Source: Oleomonas cavernae (GTDB taxonomy: Bacteria > Pseudomonadota > Alphaproteobacteria > Zavarziniales > Zavarziniaceae). From it: a DNA stretch of 64,000 nucleotides. The translations under genes and the position numbers were made by a program. This document shows positions 47,474 to 55,712 of this stretch, one piece after another. The first letter of the stretch is position 1. The number at the start of each line of letters is the position of its first letter. The notes beneath the pieces were generated by a model, which ran no database searches, was not told the origin of the DNA, and was given only the letters and a program-made list of their open reading frames with translations. The stretch is from assembly GCF_003590945.1 (NCBI RefSeq), contig NZ_QYUK01000011.1, positions 2,756,001-2,820,000 on the forward strand, in the 5' to 3' direction.

Positions 47474-48286
47474 ATGCCGACCTTGAATATCTATGAGGTC
47501 GAGGCGTTCGGCGGCGGGCATGCCTTCAAGGGCAATCCCGCTGCCGTCGTGCCCCTCGACAGCTTCCCCGATGATGCGATTCTGCAAACCATCGCGGCGG
47601 CGAACAACCTGTCCGAAACCGCATTTTTCGCGCCCGATCCCGCCTCGGGCACCCTGCGCCTGCGCTGGTTCACGCCCGCGGTCGAGGTGAAACTGTGCGG
47701 CCACGCCACCCTGGCCACCGGCTTTGTCATCATGACAATCCTGGAGCCGCACCTGCCGGCGGTGACATTCGATTCGGCCTCCGGCCTTTTGGCGGTGACA
47801 AAGTCGGATGATGTCCTGGCACTGGATTTCCCGGCCCGGACCAGCGAGACAATCGCCCCCATCCCCGGCCTGGCCGAGGTGTTGGGGGCCAAGCCGATCG
47901 CCTATTACAAGTCGGACGAGAACTTCATGGTGGAGTTTGCCAGCGCGGCCGAGGTCGCCGCCCTGACGCCCGACTTCAAGGCCCTGAAAGGCCTGACCGA
48001 ACTGGGCCTGATTGCCACCGCGCCGGCGGATGCCGGCAACGGCGTCGATTTCGTCTCGCGCTTCTTCGCCCCGGCGGCCGGCATCGACGAGGATCCGGTG
48101 ACCGGCTCGGCCCATTGCACCCTGGCCCCGTTCTGGGCCGGGCGCCTGGGCAAGGCCAAGCTGGAAGCGCGCCAGATCTCGGCCCGCGGCGGCTTTCTGT
48201 CGGTCGAAGATCACGGCAGCCGGGTGACCATCGCCGGCAAATGCCGGCTCTATCTCCAGGGCCAGATCGACACCGGCCAGAACTGA
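47474..48286 (+). CDS. PhzF-family isomerase-like protein
   Basis: The 270-residue protein begins with LNIYEVEAFGGGHAFKGNPA and carries the catalytic Glu in NNLSETAFFAPD. The second half repeats the fold with DEDPVTGSAHCTLAPFWAGR. PhzF isomerises trans-2,3-dihydro-3-hydroxyanthranilate in phenazine producers, but no other phz gene is present, so this member likely acts on another diene or amino-acid derivative. The adjacent PLP-binding regulator hints at amino-acid or amine metabolism. Confidence 0.9.
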   Translation: MPTLNIYEVEAFGGGHAFKGNPAAVVPLDSFPDDAILQTIAAANNLSETAFFAPDPASGTLRLRWFTPAVEVKLCGHATLATGFVIMTILEPHLPAVTFDSASGLLAVTKSDDVLALDFPARTSETIAPIPGLAEVLGAKPIAYYKSDENFMVEFASAAEVAALTPDFKALKGLTELGLIATAPADAGNGVDFVSRFFAPAAGIDEDPVTGSAHCTLAPFWAGRLGKAKLEARQISARGGFLSVEDHGSRVTIAGKCRLYLQGQIDTGQN

Positions 48287-48384
48287 CGTCGCGTCCAAGC
48301 CGGGCTCCGCGCCCCGCTTGTGACGCGTGCGTCAACCATGCATCCTCCCGCCCAAGCCTGATGAAATGCGGCGGGAGGAGTGGC

Positions 48385-49158
48385 ATGACCGAGTTCAGCA
48401 AGATCGAGCGTGACGGGCATCTGTTGATCGTCACCATCAACCGCCCCGAAGTGATGAACGCCGTCCATCCGGCAGCGAATTTCGAGCTGCACGAGGCCTT
48501 CGACAGCTTCGCGGCCGATCCCGACCTGTGGGTCGCTATCATCACCGGCGCCGGCGAGCGCGCCTTCTGCACCGGCAACGACCTGGTGTTCCAGGCCAAG
48601 GGCGGCACCATCGAGGTGCCCCCCACCGGCTTCGGCGGCCTGACCTCCCGCTTCGACCTGACCAAGCCCGTGATCGCGGCGGTCAACGGCTATGCCATGG
48701 GCGGCGGCTTCGAGATCGCCCTGGCCTGCGACCTGATCGTCGCGGCCGACAATGCCGTCTTCGCCCTGCCCGAACCGCGGGTGGGCCTGGCGGCACTGGC
48801 CGGCGGCATGCACCGCCTGCCGCGCCAGATCGGCCTGAAGGCTGCCATGGGGCTGATGCTGACCGGCCGCCGCGTCTCCGCCACCGAGGGCAAGGAACTG
48901 GGCTTCGTCAACGAGGTGGTGCCGCAGGCCGAGCTGCTGGCAGCGGCGAAACGCTGGGCCAACCTGATCCTGGAATGCGCCCCGTCCTCGATCAAGGCGA
49001 CCAAGGAATCGGTGATGAAGGGCCTGGACAAGGCTGGCGTCGAGGAAGCGATGCTGGGCAATTACAAGGAGATCGGCAACATGTTCCGGTCCAAGAATTT
49101 CCGCGAAGGTCCCCGCGCCTTCGCCGAGAAGCGCAAGCCCAACTGGACCGGGGAGTAA
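48385..49158 (+). CDS. enoyl-CoA hydratase/isomerase
   Basis: The 257-residue protein is a standard crotonase. The two oxyanion-hole segments are GAGERAFCTGNDLVFQ and AAVNGYAMGGGFEIALACDL; the second-Glu region is LPEPRVGLAALAGGMHRLP, in which an alanine occupies the site that is often Glu in hydratases, so hydratase versus isomerase activity is uncertain. GGGAGGAG precedes ATG 48385. A nitronate monooxygenase follows on the same strand after a REP-like hairpin. Confidence 0.88.
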   Translation: MTEFSKIERDGHLLIVTINRPEVMNAVHPAANFELHEAFDSFAADPDLWVAIITGAGERAFCTGNDLVFQAKGGTIEVPPTGFGGLTSRFDLTKPVIAAVNGYAMGGGFEIALACDLIVAADNAVFALPEPRVGLAALAGGMHRLPRQIGLKAAMGLMLTGRRVSATEGKELGFVNEVVPQAELLAAAKRWANLILECAPSSIKATKESVMKGLDKAGVEEAMLGNYKEIGNMFRSKNFREGPRAFAEKRKPNWTGE

Positions 49159-49172
49159 CGCCCGCCCGCCCC

Positions 49173-49206
49173 ATCGATGGATCCCGGATCAAGTCCGGGA
49201 TGACGA
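49173..49206. repeat. REP-like hairpin
   Basis: ATCCCGGA and TCCGGGAT arms with a five-base loop, followed by TGACGAAAAA. It is a single unit of the REP-like class. It lies between the enoyl-CoA hydratase and monooxygenase genes and could weaken read-through. Confidence 0.55.
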
Positions 49207-49231
49207 AAAAGAAGAAGTCAGGGAGAGAGAC

Positions 49232-50218
49232 ATGGCCCTTCACACACCCATCTGTGATCTTCTGGGTATCGAGCATCCGGTGCTGCTGGCCGGCATGGGC
49301 GGCGTCGCCTTTGCCCAAGTCTGTGCCGCCGTGTCGGAGGCCGGCGGCTACGGCTGCCTGGGCATGGCCGCGCTGCCGCCCGAGCAGATCCGCGACGAAA
49401 TGCGCAAGGTGAAGGCGCTGACCGGCAAGCCCTTCGCGGTCGACCTGCTGACCGCCCTGCCCGAGACCCTGCTCAACGCCGTCGACATCATCATCGACGA
49501 AGGCGCCAGCGCCTTCGTCGCCGGCCTGGGCGTGCCTGCGCCGATCATGAAGAAGCTGAAAGACGCCGGCTTGAAGGTCATGGCGGTGTGCGGCACGGTC
49601 AACCACGGCCGCAAGGCGCAGGATGCCGGCTGCGACGCGGTCATCGCGCAAGGGACAGAGGGCGGCGGTCACACCGGCAAGGTCGCCGGCATGGCCCTGA
49701 TCCCGCAGATGGTCGACGCCCTGGACATCCCGGTGGTCGCCGCCGGCTCGATCATCGACGGCCGCGGCCTGGCCGCCGCCCTGGCCTTCGGTGCCGTGGG
49801 CGTATGGATGGGCACGCGCTTCATCGCCTCGGTCGAGGCCAATGCCGCGCCAGGTTACAAGAACGCGATCCTGGGCGCCCGCGACGAGGATACGCTGATC
49901 ACCAGGTGCTTCACCGGCAAGACCCTGCGCGCGATCAAGAACAGCTACACCACGGAATGGGAGAGCAAGCAGGACCAGATCCAGCCCTTCCCGATCCAGG
50001 CCATGGTCTCGGCCCAGGTCGGTGCCAACCTGACCTTGATGGGCGTGACCCAGGACATCGACGCCGACCGTTCGTGCCTCGCCGCCGGCCAGGGTGCGGG
50101 CGGCATTCACGAGATCCTGCCGGCCGGCGAAATCGTCCGCCGCACGGTGGCGGAAGCCGAAGCGGTCATCGCCCGCCTGCCCCGCCTGGTCACGCCAAAG
50201 GCCGCCGCGGCCGAATAG
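49232..50218 (+). CDS. nitronate monooxygenase family FMN protein
   Basis: The 328-residue TIM-barrel flavoprotein has the class I/2-nitropropane dioxygenase features: EHPVLLAGMGGVAFAQVCAA at the N-terminus, QGTEGGGHTGKVAGMALIPQ as the FMN phosphate loop with the conserved histidine, and AAGSIIDGRGLAAALAFGA. It oxidises alkyl nitronates such as propionate-3-nitronate; some relatives act as FabK-like enoyl reductases. GGGAGAGAGAC precedes ATG 49232. No anomaly was seen. Confidence 0.88.
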   Translation: MALHTPICDLLGIEHPVLLAGMGGVAFAQVCAAVSEAGGYGCLGMAALPPEQIRDEMRKVKALTGKPFAVDLLTALPETLLNAVDIIIDEGASAFVAGLGVPAPIMKKLKDAGLKVMAVCGTVNHGRKAQDAGCDAVIAQGTEGGGHTGKVAGMALIPQMVDALDIPVVAAGSIIDGRGLAAALAFGAVGVWMGTRFIASVEANAAPGYKNAILGARDEDTLITRCFTGKTLRAIKNSYTTEWESKQDQIQPFPIQAMVSAQVGANLTLMGVTQDIDADRSCLAAGQGAGGIHEILPAGEIVRRTVAEAEAVIARLPRLVTPKAAAAE

Positions 50219-50228
50219 GCCCCGCTTT

Positions 50229-50259
50229 CCGCCATTCCCGGTCCCTGCCGGGATGGCGG
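50229..50259 (+). terminator. stem-loop after the nitronate monooxygenase gene
   Basis: CCGCCATTCCCGG pairs with CCGGGATGGCGG, with one bulged base and a six-base loop. It lies 10 bp after the gene stop. It lacks a good T tract on the + strand, so full termination is uncertain. Confidence 0.5.
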
Positions 50260-50344
50260 CGTGGCGGATAATTCAATCACTGGGGATCCCAGCTTGCCAC
50301 GGCGCGTTCCCTTGCCGACCATTTGGGTTTGCAAGGAAGAGGTA

Positions 50345-51272
50345 ATGCCGATGCGCGTCGTCGTCGTGATGAACGAGAAGGCCGGCACGCTGGCGAATCG
50401 TGACCCCCATGCGGTCGCGTCGGCTGTGCGGACGGCCTTTGCGCACGCCGGCCATACGGTGACCGTTACCTTGGTGCGCCCGAGCGAGATGGAGGGGGCG
50501 ATTCGCCGCGGCGTGAACGCCCGCCCGAGGCGCTGGTCGTGGGCGGCGGCGACGGCACCTTGTACAACACGATCAACCAGATCGGCGATACCAACATGGC
50601 CCTGGGCATCCTGCCCCTGGGCACCATGAATCTGACCGCCCGCGATGTCGGCATGCCAATCGACCCGGTCGAGGCCGCCAAGGCGCTGGCGCCGGCACGA
50701 TCGGCCAAGTCGACATCGCCGCCCTGGGCGACATCCGCTTCCTCAATGCCGCGGTGCTTGGCTTCTATCCCTGGATGGTCATGGACCGGGAGCGGGCGCA
50801 GCGGCGCAAGGGCCTGCCGAAATGGGCTGCGATGGCCAGGGCCGGCTGGCGCGCCCTGTTCCGCCGTCACGAGATCGAGGTCGAGCTGGCGCTGGACACC
50901 GACACCGGCGAGGTTTCACGCATGCGCACCCCCCTGCTGGTGGTCGCCAACAATCGCTTCGCCGAGGGGACCGGGCCGGTGCCGAGCAAGGCCAGCCTGA
51001 TGGATGGGGAACTGGCGGTCTATGTCGCCGAGGCGGCCGGCCCCATGGCCCTGCTGCGCATCGCCATCGCGGTGGCGGCCGGTCGCTGGGAAAGCGCCCC
51101 CGGGCTGCACTTCATCGCCTGCCGCTCGCTGACCGTCGCCTCGCGCCGCCGGCGCCTGCGCATCGCCATCGACGGCGAAATCCGCTATGTCGAACCGCCG
51201 CTGAATTTCCGCATCCTCGAGCGCCGCCTGGCCTTCCTCATGCCGGCGGCGGCGCCCCCGCCCGGAACCTGA
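50345..51272 (+). pseudogene. diacylglycerol/lipid kinase family protein, twice frameshifted as sequenced
   Basis: The restored protein is 309 residues. The N-terminal DAGK catalytic domain begins VVVVMNEKAGTLANR and carries the nucleotide-binding VGGGDGTLYNTINQI and LPLGTMNLTARDVG; the C-terminal half has VLGFYPWMVMDRERAQRRKG and ends with DGEIRYVEPPLNFRIL. Breaks lie at the CCC run 50524-50526 and near 50692-50695; one base restores each. The family phosphorylates diacylglycerol, sphingoid bases or related lipids at the membrane. A ribosome site AAGGAAGAGG precedes ATG 50345. Its end overlaps the convergent histidine kinase gene by 35 bp. Confidence 0.85.
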
Positions 51273-53001
51273 GACGCCAGATCGTTCCCCTGCCCGGCGC
51301 TGTTTCCAGCGTACTCTCTCCTCCCAGTTGCTTGACCAGGCCCGGCACCAGGGCAAGGCCCAGGCCGCCGGTGATCGCCGGATCGAAGCCAGCGCCATCA
51401 TCGGCCACTTCCACGGTGACCATGTCGCCGTCGCGCCGCCCCTGCAGGATCAGCCTGCCGCGCCGGCCATCGGCAAAGCCGTGGCGCATGGCATTGGTAA
51501 TCAGTTCAGTTACCAGCAGGGCCAGCGGGGTCGCCCGGTCCTGCTCGATCGCCAGGGGCGGCAGTTCCAGCGCCAGTTGAATCCGCTCGGCAGCCCCCGG
51601 CACCGCCGTCACCAGGCTTTGCGCCAATTCCGCCAGCAGGGCGGCAACGTCGACCAGGCTCGAAGCATCGTCGAGATAGAGGTGCCGCTGCACCAGGGCC
51701 AGGGCGCGGACCCGCATCTCCATGTCGCCCAGGGCCTGGCGCGCGGCCGGCTCCCGGGCGCCCCGCAGGCGCAGCGACAGCATGGAGAGGACGGTCTGGA
51801 GGTTGTTCTTCACGCGGTGGTGGATTTCCCGGATCAGGATGTCCTTCTCGCCGATGGTGCGCTTCAAATCTGCCTCGCGCAGGGCGACACGCCGGGCCAT
51901 GGTGGCGAAGCCGTCGCCCAGTTCGCGCAGTTCGGCCGGGGCACCGTGCAGGTCCGGCCGCGCGTCCAGGTGTCCGGCCGTGTAGTCGCCCGCGAGACGG
52001 CGCAGGCTGCGCACCCAGCGGGTAACCAGGTAGTGCCCGCCCACGAAGGCGGCGATCAATGCCGCCAGGATGGTCAGGCCGATCATGATCAGGCGCGAGG
52101 TGAGATCCCGCTCGATCCATTTGAAGGTGTCGGCGACCGGCAGGCCGAACAGCACGTGGACGGCACCGCCCTGCAGGACCACCACGGAATAGGCCCGTTC
52201 GCGCCCGTCGAGGCTGTCGGCACGGAATTCCAGCACCTCGTCCGCCACCACCTTGGCCACGATGTCGGGCTGGGGCAGGCCGCCGTCGCCCGCCGTGCCT
52301 TCCGTGCGCCGGGTCAGCACCTCGCCCCGGCGGTCGAGGACATAGACCACCCCGTCCGCCGGCAGGCCGGCATCGCGCGCGACCTGTTCCAGCCGGTCCA
52401 GCTTGATCGACACCGCGATGACGCCCAGCAAGGTGTCATTGTCGCCGATGATGGGCATGGCGGCGATCATGGTGGGGTTGCTGTCCGCCGGGCCCACGAC
52501 CTGATCCGACAAGGTGAAGTCGCGCAGGGCCGAGACCCGGCGGAACCAGTCGGTCTCGTCGAACTTGACTGAACCCGGACGTCCCGCCGCTTCCTTGTCG
52601 GTGGTACAGACCTGGACACCCTGCGGATCGACCAGGGCCAGGCTGCCGTATTCGGGATAGATGCCGAGGAAGGCGCCGAACAGGCGCGGGCAGCGGCCGC
52701 CGGGTTCGGGCAGGCGCAGGTCGGTGGCAAGCCCCACCAGCAGGCGCCAGGTATCGGAGAAGAAGTCGCGTTCGTGGCTGGCGGCCAGCGCCGCGAACTG
52801 GTGGACCAGGGTCTCGGCCCGCTCGGTCTGCTCGTCATAGGCCTGGATCGCGACCACCACGCCGCCGGCGGTCGGGGCGGCCAGCACCAGCAGCATCAGC
52901 AGGGTCAGGCGCGCCTGCAAGGGGCCGATCCGGCGGGCCAGCCAGCCGCGCCGGCCGGCCACCGGCGCGCCGTCAGGCATGGCTGTCGGCCCCTGCGCCA
53001 C
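51238..53001 (-). CDS. membrane sensor histidine kinase, HisKA_2/HWE type, of the general stress response
   Basis: The 587-residue protein has a first membrane helix (about residues 33-52), a periplasmic dCache-like sensor of about 240 residues, a second helix (LIMIGLTILAALIAAFVGGH, 304-323), a HAMP-like stretch, and a HisKA_2 kinase core. The phosphoacceptor is H395 in REIHHRVKNNLQTVLSM; ATP-binding motifs are LLVTELITNAMRHGF and VADDGAGFDP. It lies six bases downstream of phyR on the same strand, so it is probably the kinase that phosphorylates PhyR. The start is GTG 53001, with ATG 52980 as an alternative. Confidence 0.9.
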   Translation of the reverse strand: MAQGPTAMPDGAPVAGRRGWLARRIGPLQARLTLLMLLVLAAPTAGGVVVAIQAYDEQTERAETLVHQFAALAASHERDFFSDTWRLLVGLATDLRLPEPGGRCPRLFGAFLGIYPEYGSLALVDPQGVQVCTTDKEAAGRPGSVKFDETDWFRRVSALRDFTLSDQVVGPADSNPTMIAAMPIIGDNDTLLGVIAVSIKLDRLEQVARDAGLPADGVVYVLDRRGEVLTRRTEGTAGDGGLPQPDIVAKVVADEVLEFRADSLDGRERAYSVVVLQGGAVHVLFGLPVADTFKWIERDLTSRLIMIGLTILAALIAAFVGGHYLVTRWVRSLRRLAGDYTAGHLDARPDLHGAPAELRELGDGFATMARRVALREADLKRTIGEKDILIREIHHRVKNNLQTVLSMLSLRLRGAREPAARQALGDMEMRVRALALVQRHLYLDDASSLVDVAALLAELAQSLVTAVPGAAERIQLALELPPLAIEQDRATPLALLVTELITNAMRHGFADGRRGRLILQGRRDGDMVTVEVADDGAGFDPAITGGLGLALVPGLVKQLGGESTLETAPGRGTIWRLRFRAGAPPPA

Positions 53002-53007
53002 GATCGC

Positions 53008-53787
53008 TCAGTCGCGCCCCGGGTGATGGAACAGGGCTTGTGCCATGGTCACCACCAGCGTCTCCGGCTCGAACGGCTTGGAGATCAGATAGGTCGGCTC
53101 CATGCGCTCGCCGGTCAGCAACCGCTCGGGGAAGGCGGTGACGAAAATCACCGGAACGTCCAGCGACTTGAGGATCTCCTGCGCCGCCTCGATGCCGGTC
53201 GAGCCGTCGTCGAGCTGGATGTCGGCCAGCACCAGGCCGGGCCGGTGAAGGGCGGCCAGTTCCACCGCCTCGCTCTTGCGGGTGGCGATGCCGACGACCT
53301 CGTGCCCGGCCTCGCGCACGATCTCGGCGATGTGCAGGGCGATGACCGGCTCGTCCTCGATCACCAGGACGCGAGCCGCCCCCTGGCGACGCAGTTCATC
53401 GCGCGCCTGGGTGATCAGGCCATCGACCGCGCCGTCGTCGATTGCCAGCACGCCGGCAATCTCGGCATAGGTCAGGCCCTCGAGGGACGAGAGCAGCAGG
53501 GCCCGCCGCGCGGCCGAAGGCAGCCTGCCCAGCCGGGCCTGCAGCTTGGCCTCGGCATCCGCTGCGGCGCCGGCGGAGGCCGGCACCGCGTCGGCGGCCG
53601 CGTGAACCAGGGCATAGAGCTGGATCTTCAGGTTCTTGCCCGTGTCCAGCCTGGCGCCCCCGCTCGCCAGGGCCTGCAACCCGGCCCGAATGACGCCGTC
53701 GCCGGCGGCCTGGGAACCGGTCAGGGCCCGGGCATAGCGGCGCAGAAACGGCAGGTGGCGGGCGATCTCCTGCTTCCAGTCGGTCAT
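53008..53787 (-). CDS. phyR: PhyR anti-anti-sigma response regulator
   Basis: The 259-residue protein fuses an EcfG-like sigma mimic (residues 1-135, with AIAGVL-type region-4 helix LTYAEIAGVLAIDDGAVDGL) to a receiver domain. The receiver has phospho-acceptor D189 in LVLADIQLDDGS, T217 in IFVTAF and K237 in ISKPFEP. When phosphorylated, PhyR sequesters NepR and frees EcfG. The gene diverges from nepR-ecfG, with the EcfG promoter in the gap, and is followed by the kinase gene, the classical arrangement. Confidence 0.96.
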   Translation of the reverse strand: MTDWKQEIARHLPFLRRYARALTGSQAAGDGVIRAGLQALASGGARLDTGKNLKIQLYALVHAAADAVPASAGAAADAEAKLQARLGRLPSAARRALLLSSLEGLTYAEIAGVLAIDDGAVDGLITQARDELRRQGAARVLVIEDEPVIALHIAEIVREAGHEVVGIATRKSEAVELAALHRPGLVLADIQLDDGSTGIEAAQEILKSLDVPVIFVTAFPERLLTGERMEPTYLISKPFEPETLVVTMAQALFHHPGRD

Positions 53788-53852
53788 TGAATTTTCCCTC
53801 GAACCAGTCATTCGGCCGCGTGATGCGGCGCACCGTGCCACAAAAGCCCCAA

Positions 53853-53878
53853 GGAACCAATGTCGCCCCTTCACCGTT
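53853..53878 (+). promoter_or_regulatory. EcfG-type promoter upstream of nepR-ecfG
   Basis: GGAAC at 53853-53857 and CGTT at 53875-53878 are separated by 17 bases, an exact match to the EcfG consensus GGAAC-N16/17-CGTT. The promoter lies 46 bp before the nepR start and would give positive autoregulation of nepR-ecfG. Confidence 0.9.
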
Positions 53879-53923
53879 GGTTCCATGGCCGGTAGCGTGT
53901 AGGGGCCGCAGCTAGGACGAGTC

Positions 53924-54133
53924 ATGCCGGAAAAAAGCAAAGGGACCAACAACCCGAAGGGGTCGAAGCCGCGTCAGGCCGGCGCCGAGGCGCCGAAGGC
54001 GACGCCCGATCGGTGGGTGGACGACAAGCTGCGCCAGCTCTACGACGATATCGCGGCCGAGCCCCTGCCCCAGGATCTGCTGGACCTGTTGAACAAGATC
54101 GATCTCGACGATCCCTCCCGCGGGGGCAAATAG
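53924..54133 (+). CDS. nepR: NepR anti-sigma factor
   Basis: The 69-residue protein has the NepR core DRWVDDKLRQLYDDIAAEPL followed by PQDLLDLLNKID, two helices that bind EcfG or, after stress, phosphorylated PhyR. The N-terminal 28 residues are basic and presumably disordered, as in relatives. It is the first gene of the nepR-ecfG operon, two bases ahead of the sigma factor. Confidence 0.95.
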   Translation: MPEKSKGTNNPKGSKPRQAGAEAPKATPDRWVDDKLRQLYDDIAAEPLPQDLLDLLNKIDLDDPSRGGK

Positions 54134-54135
54134 TC

Positions 54136-54774
54136 GTGAGCGCACCCAAATCCTCCGCCGGCGGGGCCAATCCGTTGCCCGTCGACGCCGCCGCGGCCGC
54201 CAAGTTCGACATTCGCGTCGAAGTCATCGCGGTGATGCCCCATCTGCGCGCCTTCGCCCGCTTCCTGACCGGTCACCGCGAACGCGCCGACGACCTCGTA
54301 CAGGATGCCGTGGTGCGGGCCCTGACCGCCGCGCACCAGTTCCAGCCGGGGACCAATTTCAAGGCCTGGATGTTCACCATCCTGCGCAACCTGTTCTACA
54401 ACGAAGGGCGCAAGACCAAGGTGAAGCTGGATCCGCTGGACGATGTCACCGCGAACCAGCACGCCATGGGGCCGACCCAGGAAGCCGGGCTGGAGTTCGA
54501 CGATTTCCGCCGCGCCTTCTGGCGCCTGACCGAGGAGCAGCGCGAAGTGCTGATCCTGGTGGGCGCGAGCGGCGTCTCCTACGAGGAGGCGGCCGAGATC
54601 TGCAATTGCGCCGTCGGCACGATCAAGAGCCGGGTGTCGCGCGCGCGCGCGCAGCTCACCCGCATCCTGTCGGGTTCCGAACTGGGCAGCAGATTGTCGG
54701 AAGACGGGCCGATGCCGGCCGAGATGGCGGCGTTCCTGGCCCTGGGCGGCAGCACCAGCAGACCGCGGAAGTGA
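54136..54774 (+). CDS. ecfG: EcfG general stress sigma factor
   Basis: The 212-residue protein has sigma region 2 (MPHLRAFARFLTGHRERADD, LVQDAVVRALTAA, NFKAWMFTILRNLFYNEGR) and region 4 (VGASGVSYEEAAEICNCAVG, TIKSRVSRARAQL), which are typical of the ECF15/EcfG group. It directs transcription of stress genes at GGAAC-N16/17-CGTT promoters. Translation begins at GTG 54136, two bases after nepR, so both are coupled. A degenerate palindromic repeat follows. Confidence 0.95.
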   Translation: MSAPKSSAGGANPLPVDAAAAAKFDIRVEVIAVMPHLRAFARFLTGHRERADDLVQDAVVRALTAAHQFQPGTNFKAWMFTILRNLFYNEGRKTKVKLDPLDDVTANQHAMGPTQEAGLEFDDFRRAFWRLTEEQREVLILVGASGVSYEEAAEICNCAVGTIKSRVSRARAQLTRILSGSELGSRLSEDGPMPAEMAAFLALGGSTSRPRK

Positions 54775-54811
54775 TGGGTTATTTCGGCCCGATGGCCGGG
54801 ACCGCCTTGGT

Positions 54812-54893
54812 TGCGTGGTTCGACAAGCTCACCATGAGGAAAGTCTTTTTGCCACAAAGACACGCCTCATCCTGAGCCTGTCGAAGGACGCAC
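54812..54893 (+). repeat. dispersed palindromic repeat, degenerate copy E
   Basis: This shortened copy keeps the T-rich centre AAGTCTTTTTGCCACAAAGA, one inner arm CCTCATCCTGAG and the end CGAAGGACGCAC, but the left arm is changed (GTGGTTCGACAAGCTCACC). It resembles a hybrid with the TTCGACAAGCTC..GAGCCTGTCGAA repeat type seen in other proteobacteria. Confidence 0.7.
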
Positions 54894-54907
54894 GCCCTCT
54901 ATGCAAG

Positions 54908-54936
54908 CCCCTCTCCGCCGCATCCGGCGGAGAGGG
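54908..54936 (-). terminator. GC-rich hairpin after sodB
   Basis: CCCCTCTCCGCC and GGCGGAGAGGGG form a 12-base stem with a short loop (GCATCC). It lies 13 bp beyond the sodB stop on the minus strand and relates to the GAGAGGG element family. It lacks a T tract. Confidence 0.55.
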
Positions 54937-54948
54937 GGCGCTTGCGAA

Positions 54949-55575
54949 TCAGGCGCCGGTGTCGAGCGACTGGCCGGGGGCTTCCAGGCGCTGCTCGACG
55001 AAGCTCCAGTCGATCAGCTGGTCGACGAAGGTCTCGATGAAACCCTTGCGGTTATTGCGGTAGTCGATGTAGTAGGCGTGTTCCCACACGTCGCACACCG
55101 CCAGCGTGTTCTTGCCCGCGGTCAACGGGGTTTCGGCATTGCCGGTGGTGGTGATCGCCAGCTTGTCGCCGTCGGCCACCAGCCAGACCCAGCCCGAGCC
55201 GAACTGGCCGATGCCGGCATTGACGAAGGCGGTCTTGAAGCCGGCGAAGTCGCCGAACGAGGCATCGATCAGCTTGGCGATCGCGGCCGACGGCTTGACC
55301 GTACCGGGATTGGCCAGCGACAGCCAGTAGAGCGAATGGTTGAAATGCTGGCCGGCGTTGTTGAACAGCTTCTTCTGGGCCGGATCGGCGGCGGCGATCT
55401 TGGTCACTTCCTCGATCGACTTGCCCTGCAGGGCGGGGGTCGCGGCGACGATCTCGTTGGCGACGGTGATGTAGGCCTGGTGGTGCTTGCCGTGATGGAA
55501 GGAGAAGCTTTCGGCCGAAAGGGCCGGCGCCAGAGCACCCGGGTCGAATTTCAATGCAGGAAGCTTGAAGGCCAT
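54949..55575 (-). CDS. sodB: superoxide dismutase, Fe/Mn type
   Basis: The 208-residue protein is a full-length Fe/Mn dismutase. The metal ligands fall in FSFHHGKHHQAYI (His), GQHFNHSLYWLSL (His) and DVWEHAYYIDYRNNR (Asp and His), with GSGWVWLV between. The Gln in NAGIGQFGSGW lies at the position discriminating Fe from Mn types; together with FNHSLYW it favours the iron form. It removes superoxide in the cytosol. The upstream gap to 55712 is presumed to hold its promoter; no EcfG box was seen. Confidence 0.95.
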   Translation of the reverse strand: MAFKLPALKFDPGALAPALSAESFSFHHGKHHQAYITVANEIVAATPALQGKSIEEVTKIAAADPAQKKLFNNAGQHFNHSLYWLSLANPGTVKPSAAIAKLIDASFGDFAGFKTAFVNAGIGQFGSGWVWLVADGDKLAITTTGNAETPLTAGKNTLAVCDVWEHAYYIDYRNNRKGFIETFVDQLIDWSFVEQRLEAPGQSLDTGA

Positions 55576-55712
55576 ATCGCTTTCCTCTCGTGAGCGGCGG
55601 AACGCCTGCGTCGGTGAGATTTTTAGAATTCTTCGCCGAACGACCGCAACCGATTGATCGCCAGCGCTAATCACATAGGCTGCCGGGCCGGCTCATGCCA
55701 CCAAAAAATCGC

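Noticed and set aside
47474-48286. Phenazine biosynthesis locus
   Set aside because: Only a PhzF homologue is present. No phzA/B, C, D, E or G gene was seen nearby.
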